NCBI GenBank assembly: GCA_032251335.1
Contig: JAVVDW010000001.1
Location: 62,001-126,000 of the forward strand
DNA length: 64,000 bases
Origin: UM-FILTER-40-17 sp032251335
Lineage (GTDB): Bacteria; Bacteroidota; Bacteroidia; Flavobacteriales; Flavobacteriaceae
Direction: 5' to 3'
A program made the translations under genes and the position numbers. Numbering within the stretch: the first letter of the stretch is position 1; each line of letters starts with the position of its first letter. The notes beneath the pieces are model-generated. The model was not told where the DNA came from, ran no database searches, and saw only the letters and a list, made by a program, of their open reading frames with translations. Of the stretch, positions 59,386-64,000 are shown one piece after another.

Positions 59386-61557
59386 TTATAAATTATTTTT
59401 GATGAAATCCGTCATTTTATGATAGAGCTGAAGCCGTGTGTTTCCACCGAAAATACCGTGGTTTTTATCGGGATATATAGCCCAATCAAATTGTTTGTTT
59501 GCCTGAATGAGTGCTTCAACCATTTGCATGGTATTTTGCACATGTACATTATCATCTGCTGAGCCGTGTACGAGCAGAAAAGCACCTTTCAATTTATCTA
59601 CATGGTTGATGGGCGAATTGTTGTCATAGCCACCCGGATTTTCCTGTGGGGTTTGCATATAGCGTTCGGTGTAGATTGTGTCGTAAAACCGCCAACTGGT
59701 AACCGGAGCTACCGCAATTGCCATTTTAAACACATCCGCACCCTGAAAAATAGCGTTTGAAGCCATAAAACCGCCGTAGCTCCACCCCCAAATTCCCATC
59801 CGTGAAGCATCTACATAAGGTCTTTTTCCCAGCTCAATAGCGGCGTTAATTTGATCTTCCACTTCGTATTTCCCGAGTTCTTTGTACGTCATTTTTTTGA
59901 AGTCTGCCCCGCGCATGCCGGTGCCTCTGCCATCCACACAAGCTACAATATAGCCTTGTTGCGCCAGCATAAAATACCAATAATCGTTGGTGCCGTTCCA
60001 AGTGTTGGATACGCTTTGGGAGCCCGGTCCGGAGTATTGAAACATAAACACCGGATATTTTTTATTGGGGTCAAAATCTATGGGTTTGATCATCCACATA
60101 TTTAAGTCAAAATCACCTACCTTTAGTGTGGAAAATTCTTTTGCGGGTAAGCGGTAGTTTTTGAGTTTGTCCACCAAAGCCTGATTGTCTTTGATTTCTT
60201 TGAGTTTTTTGCCGTCCTTACCGCTGTGTAGGGTGAAACGCGGCGCGGTTGTACTGTTGCTGAACGATTGGATGAAATACGAAAAATCGGCACTAAAATC
60301 GGCTCGATTGGTACCTGTTTCAGATGACAAACGCAGTTTGTTTTTGCCGTTTAATTTCACCGAATAAATATCCCTATTGATGCTCCCGTTTTCCACGGAT
60401 TGATAGAAAACGCGTTTCGACTTGGGATCAAAACCGTAGAAAGAAGTCACGTCCCAGTTGCCATCGGTGATTTTGTTGCGAAGTTTTCCGGTATTGTCAA
60501 AGTGATACAAATGGCTGAATCCGTCGCGTTCGCTGGTCCAGATAAAACTGTTGTCGTCCAAGAATGGTGGCAATTCAGGTTGTTCAATATAAGCCTTGTC
60601 GGTTTCTCTTAAAATGCGTTGTTTTTCAGCAGTATTTCCATTCACAAACAACAAATCTACTTGGTTTTGATGCCGATTTAAAATCAAAGTTGCCAAAGTG
60701 TTGTCTTCCTTTGTCCAACCAATGCGCGCGATGTAGAAATCGTGATAATCACTCAAATCTACCTGAGAAGTTTTTTGGTTGTTCAAATTATAAATGTGTA
60801 ACGAAACGGCTGAGTTTTTTTCTCCTGCTTTCGGGTATTTGAAAGTTTCCACTTGCGGATACAATTCCTTTCCAAAAACGCTCATCGAAAATTCCGGAAC
60901 TTCAGATTCGTCAAAGCGAATGAATGCAATTTTGTCGCCGGTTTGGTTCCAATCAAAAGCACGAACAAAGGACAACTCTTCTTCATAAACCCAATCTGTC
61001 AACCCGTTGATGATGCTGTTTTTCTGGCCGTCAAAAGTGATTTGTGTAATTTTACCGGTCCCGATTTCTTTTACAAACAGGTTGTTTTCATATACATAAG
61101 CCACTTTCGATCCGTCCGGTGAAAAAGTAGGCTCTTGAATCGGCTTTTCCGACACCTGAAACAATTTTCGCAAATCGGTATCAAAAACCCAATAAATACC
61201 TCTGGAAGACCTTCTGTAAATGGATTCAGAATCGGTGCTGAGCAACAATTTTTTTTCATCACGACTAAAGGTGTAATCCTCAAAAGCTTTCACTTCCGGA
61301 TAATCTTTTCCGTCTATCAAAACCTTTGTTTGATTGCCGGTCAGATATTCGTAAACTACTATTTTGGATGCGCGTGCGACCCGGTCATATTCCAAAACAG
61401 TATAATGTTGGCCGTCTTGGAGCGAGTTGAGCGATTGTAAAGATTGTGTTCGGAAAGCACCGGACCATATTTCTTCGAGCGAGAACTCTTGTTGTTGAGA
61501 AAAGAGTAGGGCAGGCACCCATAAAAAAAAGATGAATTTTGATATTCTGCTTTGCAT
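59386..61557 (-). CDS. S9-family dipeptidyl peptidase (DPP IV)
   Basis: A 723-residue exported serine peptidase with a signal peptide ('FFLWVPALLFSQQ'). The N-terminal beta-propeller contains the substrate Glu pair in 'WVYEEELSFVRAF'. The alpha/beta hydrolase C-domain has Ser in 'GWSYGGFMA', Asp in 'HGSADDNVHVQ' and His in 'DKNHGIFGG'. It removes Xaa-Pro or Xaa-Ala dipeptides in the periplasm. With the downstream POT transporter and the M1 and M14 peptidases it suggests protein-based nutrition. Confidence 0.94.
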   Translation of the reverse strand: MQSRISKFIFFLWVPALLFSQQQEFSLEEIWSGAFRTQSLQSLNSLQDGQHYTVLEYDRVARASKIVVYEYLTGNQTKVLIDGKDYPEVKAFEDYTFSRDEKKLLLSTDSESIYRRSSRGIYWVFDTDLRKLFQVSEKPIQEPTFSPDGSKVAYVYENNLFVKEIGTGKITQITFDGQKNSIINGLTDWVYEEELSFVRAFDWNQTGDKIAFIRFDESEVPEFSMSVFGKELYPQVETFKYPKAGEKNSAVSLHIYNLNNQKTSQVDLSDYHDFYIARIGWTKEDNTLATLILNRHQNQVDLLFVNGNTAEKQRILRETDKAYIEQPELPPFLDDNSFIWTSERDGFSHLYHFDNTGKLRNKITDGNWDVTSFYGFDPKSKRVFYQSVENGSINRDIYSVKLNGKNKLRLSSETGTNRADFSADFSYFIQSFSNSTTAPRFTLHSGKDGKKLKEIKDNQALVDKLKNYRLPAKEFSTLKVGDFDLNMWMIKPIDFDPNKKYPVFMFQYSGPGSQSVSNTWNGTNDYWYFMLAQQGYIVACVDGRGTGMRGADFKKMTYKELGKYEVEDQINAAIELGKRPYVDASRMGIWGWSYGGFMASNAIFQGADVFKMAIAVAPVTSWRFYDTIYTERYMQTPQENPGGYDNNSPINHVDKLKGAFLLVHGSADDNVHVQNTMQMVEALIQANKQFDWAIYPDKNHGIFGGNTRLQLYHKMTDFIKNNL

Positions 61558-61809
61558 AAGTTTGATTTTTTTAAAAACCGAACAATTTTAGTGATTTTTT
61601 TTAACAAAATAGCAGGTAGCGGTGTTAAAGCAGTATATTTTTATTCACACAAAATGAATATAACCTACTCAAAGCATTCATTTTTAAAGGGATTTATTTG
61701 TAATATAAAATTATGTATGTGCCTAAGTGTAAAAAAAACTCTACCATATTTGTAGAATTTAAAAAAAGTGATGATTTTGCACATTAAATTTACTAAATTC
61801 TAAATTGCT
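61558..61809. other. Gene-free stretch between DPP IV and the Cys-rich leader
   Basis: About 250 bp with promoters for both divergent units. Near 61742 a TACCATATTTG string resembles a -7 element on the plus strand with one mismatch. A 67-codon plus-strand frame (61552-61755) has no family match and I reject it. Confidence 0.4.
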
Positions 61810-61857
61810 ATGACAAAACTTATGTGTACAATCCGAATGTGTTGCTGCAGTTGTTGA
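61810..61857 (+). CDS. Cys-rich leader peptide
   Basis: A 15-codon frame, MTKLMCTIRMCCCSC, then TGA. Five of its 15 residues are Cys, four of them in the last five codons (TGT TGC TGC AGT TGT). Its stop codon overlaps the first arm of a hairpin, and a terminator-like hairpin follows 30 nt later. This is the layout of an amino-acid attenuation leader that senses charged Cys-tRNA. The downstream gene is a TonB receptor. Confidence 0.65.
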   Translation: MTKLMCTIRMCCCSC

Positions 61858-61915
61858 CCCGATACAAAGGTCAAAAACCTGTAAGTAACCTCCCATTTTT
61901 ATGCGAGGTTTTTTT
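61854..61915 (+). promoter_or_regulatory. Attenuator with alternative hairpins
   Basis: TTGACC (61854-61859) pairs with GGTCAA (61869-61874). AACCTC (61887-61892) pairs with GAGGTT (61905-61910) followed by seven T, an intrinsic terminator. An alternative arm AAAAACCT (61873-61880) can also pair with AGGTTTTT (61906-61913). A ribosome stalled on the Cys codons would cover the first arm (61854-61859) and shift pairing. Confidence 0.6.
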
Positions 61916-61975
61916 ATAAAAAAAAATCAACACTAATAGATGCCATTCTATAAAGGCTTCACAATAAATAAGATT

Positions 61976-64000
61976 ATGAAAACAAAACTATTTTTTCTAT
62001 CGTTGGTATTCGGGCTCACATTGCAAGCCCAAAACTTTATTAAAGGCATCGTCTCAGATCCATCAGGTATTCCGCTACCGGGTGTAAACATTGTTATCAA
62101 AGGGACACAGATGGGTACCACAACCGATTTTGACGGAAAGTTTCAAATTGAGGCGCAAGTGGGGCAAACGCTGGTTTTTTCAATACTCGGTTTTGAGGCT
62201 AAAGAAGTTCTTGTTCAGGGAAATACTTTGAATGTTTCGCTTGAGTCAAGAACAGAGAGTCTGAGCGAAATCACGCTTACCGGAAGCCGCAATCCGAATA
62301 GGAGTAAACTCAACACGCCTGTTCCGGTAGATGTAGTGCCGTTAAATGAAATTAAAACCACTTTGCCACAGACCAACATCAATGATATGTTGAATTATTT
62401 AGTGCCCTCTTTTAACAACAATCGGCAGTCTGCGTCAGACGGAACGGAGCATATCGACCCGGCATCTCTTCGCGGTTTAGGCCCCGACCAAGTCTTGGTA
62501 TTGATCAATGGTAAAAGAAGACACACCACCTCATTGGTCAACAACCAAAGCACGTTTGGCAACGGCTCTGTCGGTACCGATTTAAGTGCGATTCCGGCGG
62601 CTGCCATCGAGCGCGTGGAAGTGTTGCGGGATGGTGCATCTGCTCAGTATGGCTCAGATGCCATCGCAGGTGTCATCAACCTGATACTGAAAAAGGATAG
62701 CGGTTTTGAAGTCAATACGACTTATGGACAAACCTCAAGGGCAGACGGGGAAACGGTTGATGTAAATCTCAATTACGGTGCCAAATTAGGCGATGATGGC
62801 GGGTTTTACAACCTGACTTTGGGATTCAACGACCGCCAAAAAACAAACCGAAGCCAAAATCACAACTTGATTATTTTTGACCAATCCGAATTTGGTAACT
62901 TTTTCGCTTACGATTTCAGCAACCCGAATGCCAGAGAAATTGACGACCGAAAATTGGCTGAAAATGGTATAGAACGTGATGATTTTAACTTTCAAGTAGG
63001 TGATGCAGCCATTCGAAATATACAAGGTTTTTTAAATTTGGAATATCCGGTTTCCGACAAAGCCGTTCTTTATCTGTCGGGGGGAATAAATGTCCGTGAC
63101 GGACAAGGCTTCGGTTTTAGACGTTTGCCAAGCGAGACCGACAACGTAGTGCCCGAATTGTTCCCGTTCGGTTTCCAACCCTCTTTGTTGTCGGACATCA
63201 GCGACCAATCGCTATCAACAGGTGTGCGTTTCAAACTGGGCCGGTGGGATCTTGATTTGAGCAATACGCTGGGAGAAAATATTTTTGATTTTACCGTCGA
63301 AAACAGCAACAATCCCTCATTAGGGGTCAACAGCCCAACCAAATTTGATGCCGGTGGACACGAGTTTTTTCAAAATACACTCAATTTGGATGCCCGAAAA
63401 TATTACGATTACATACTCAACGGTCTGAATGTGGCAGTCGGGTCTGAATTCAGGTACGAACGTTACGAAATTACGGCAGGTGAAGAAGCTTCTTTTATCA
63501 ACGGTGGCGCGCAATCGTTTCCCGGATTTTCACCCTTGAATGCCGTTGCCGAAAACAGGACCAGCGTTTCCTTTTATATAGATTTGGAAGCAGAGGTTAC
63601 TGACAATTTTCTGATTGGCCTTGCCGGAAGATACGAAGATTACAGCGATTTTGGCGATACATTCAATGGAAAGTTGACGGCTCGATACGAACTGTCCGAT
63701 GCATTGGCCGTTCGCGGAGCTATCAGTACGGGTTTTAGAGCACCTTCGCTACACCAACAGTTTTTCAACAACATTGCCACAGATATCGTCGATGGCGAAT
63801 TGCTCAATACCGGAATCTTCAGAAACGACAGCGAGGTCGCCAAACAACTCGGAATCCCTGAGTTGGAAGAAGAAACTTCTGTAAGCTACAGTGTCGGGTT
63901 TACCTACAAACCACTTAAAAATCTATCGTTCACTTTGGATGCCTATCGCATCGAAATAGATGACCGCATCATTTTGACAGGAAGTTTGGGCAATGATCCG
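61976..64000 (+). CDS. TonB-dependent receptor, N-terminal 675 codons (cut by window edge)
   Basis: Open from ATG 61976 to the right edge. Signal peptide 'MKTKLFFLSLVFGLTLQAQ', a carboxypeptidase-regulatory-like domain ('IKGIVSDPSGIPLPGVNIVI', with 'GTTTDFDGKFQI'), a plug domain ('LRGLGPDQVLVLINGKRRHT', 'VEVLRDGASAQYGSDAIAGV') and part of the barrel ('AISTGFRAPSLHQQFF'). No SusD gene can be seen. The Cys-rich leader and attenuator upstream suggest that expression rises when cysteine is short, so a sulfur-containing ligand is a reasonable guess. Confidence 0.93.
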   Translation, partial: MKTKLFFLSLVFGLTLQAQNFIKGIVSDPSGIPLPGVNIVIKGTQMGTTTDFDGKFQIEAQVGQTLVFSILGFEAKEVLVQGNTLNVSLESRTESLSEITLTGSRNPNRSKLNTPVPVDVVPLNEIKTTLPQTNINDMLNYLVPSFNNNRQSASDGTEHIDPASLRGLGPDQVLVLINGKRRHTTSLVNNQSTFGNGSVGTDLSAIPAAAIERVEVLRDGASAQYGSDAIAGVINLILKKDSGFEVNTTYGQTSRADGETVDVNLNYGAKLGDDGGFYNLTLGFNDRQKTNRSQNHNLIIFDQSEFGNFFAYDFSNPNAREIDDRKLAENGIERDDFNFQVGDAAIRNIQGFLNLEYPVSDKAVLYLSGGINVRDGQGFGFRRLPSETDNVVPELFPFGFQPSLLSDISDQSLSTGVRFKLGRWDLDLSNTLGENIFDFTVENSNNPSLGVNSPTKFDAGGHEFFQNTLNLDARKYYDYILNGLNVAVGSEFRYERYEITAGEEASFINGGAQSFPGFSPLNAVAENRTSVSFYIDLEAEVTDNFLIGLAGRYEDYSDFGDTFNGKLTARYELSDALAVRGAISTGFRAPSLHQQFFNNIATDIVDGELLNTGIFRNDSEVAKQLGIPELEEETSVSYSVGFTYKPLKNLSFTLDAYRIEIDDRIILTGSLGNDP

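Noticed and set aside
61552..61755. A 67-codon plus-strand frame overlapping the DPP IV start
   Set aside because: It overlaps the 5' end of a certain gene in antisense and shows no domain.
1..64000. tRNA, rRNA, tmRNA or other large structured RNA genes
   Set aside because: I read the spacers for cloverleaf ends, T-loop and rRNA landmarks and saw none; a covariance-model scan would be the decisive test.
61976..64000. The last receptor as a SusC of a polysaccharide-utilisation locus
   Set aside because: No SusD-like gene, sugar regulator or glycoside hydrolase is adjacent within the window; downstream sequence is missing, so it is not fully excluded.

Overview
The window is a stretch of a Bacteroidota chromosome, most likely a member of the Flavobacteriaceae. 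The reasons are two TonB-dependent receptors with carboxypeptidase-regulatory-like N-domains, short 'LQAQ/SAQ' signal peptides, families that are near-exclusive to the phylum (DUF4290, DUF5117-type metalloprotease, YHS protein), the DUF493-DUF4290-murA order, and promoters of the Bacteroidota type (TTG, 19 nt, TAnnTTTG) seen upstream of the HU, L31 and XRE genes. I see no rRNA, tRNA, CRISPR array or complete insertion sequence. Both ends are cut: the left edge holds the 3' end of an M23-type peptidase gene and the right edge the first 675 codons of a TonB receptor.

Layout. 1-4.9 kb: peptidase tail, TonB receptor, convergent cysteine desulfurase, YqgE. 5.0-9.9 kb: YHS protein, fabD, then a tight set of ACC-deaminase-like enzyme, glucosaminidase lipoprotein and hemL. 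10-13.9 kb: a very AT-rich UvrD-type helicase and a GH13 lipoprotein. 14.1-18.8 kb: ychF, threonine aldolase, metzincin. 19.2-22.4 kb: a GC-rich hutH-hutU pair. 22.5-34.3 kb: sugar dehydrogenase, acyl-CoA carboxylase, hydrolase, XRE regulator with divergent M14 peptidase, Lrp, PEP carboxylase, DinB, menC with an MBL hydrolase, DUF4442. 34.4-44.5 kb: two amidohydrolase-like secreted proteins, M1 peptidase, patatin, tsaE, alanine dehydrogenase. 44.5-51.5 kb: HU, fmt, recQ, NTPase, DUF493-DUF4290-murA, L31. 51.5-61.6 kb: rhodanese, Crp, acidic protein, deoxyhypusine-synthase-like protein, arginine decarboxylase, aroB, thioredoxin, peptide transporter, DPP IV.

The most unusual signal is a dispersed leader element found at seven places. 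At six of them it ends exactly on the start codon of an unrelated gene (cysteine desulfurase, YHS protein, amidohydrolase, patatin, fmt, acidic protein). Each copy holds a mini-ORF start, a ~55-57 nt palindromic segment ending in an 'anti-start' CATCTG, then 33-36 nt later the gene start CAGATG. The anti-start can pair either with the mini-ORF start or with the gene start. Pairing with the gene start is perfect at all six live loci, including one with a compensatory double change, and is broken only at the seventh, which has lost its gene and abuts the GC-rich hut pair. It looks like an undescribed mobile or duplicated translational switch.

Other points of note are a Cys-rich leader peptide plus terminator ahead of the last TonB receptor, a cluster of TTACAnnTGTAA operators overlapping both promoters of the XRE/M14 divergent pair, a MurA with Asp in place of the fosfomycin-target Cys, a Cys-rich Crp regulator beside a rhodanese, and a truncated ORF6N gene beside DPP IV.
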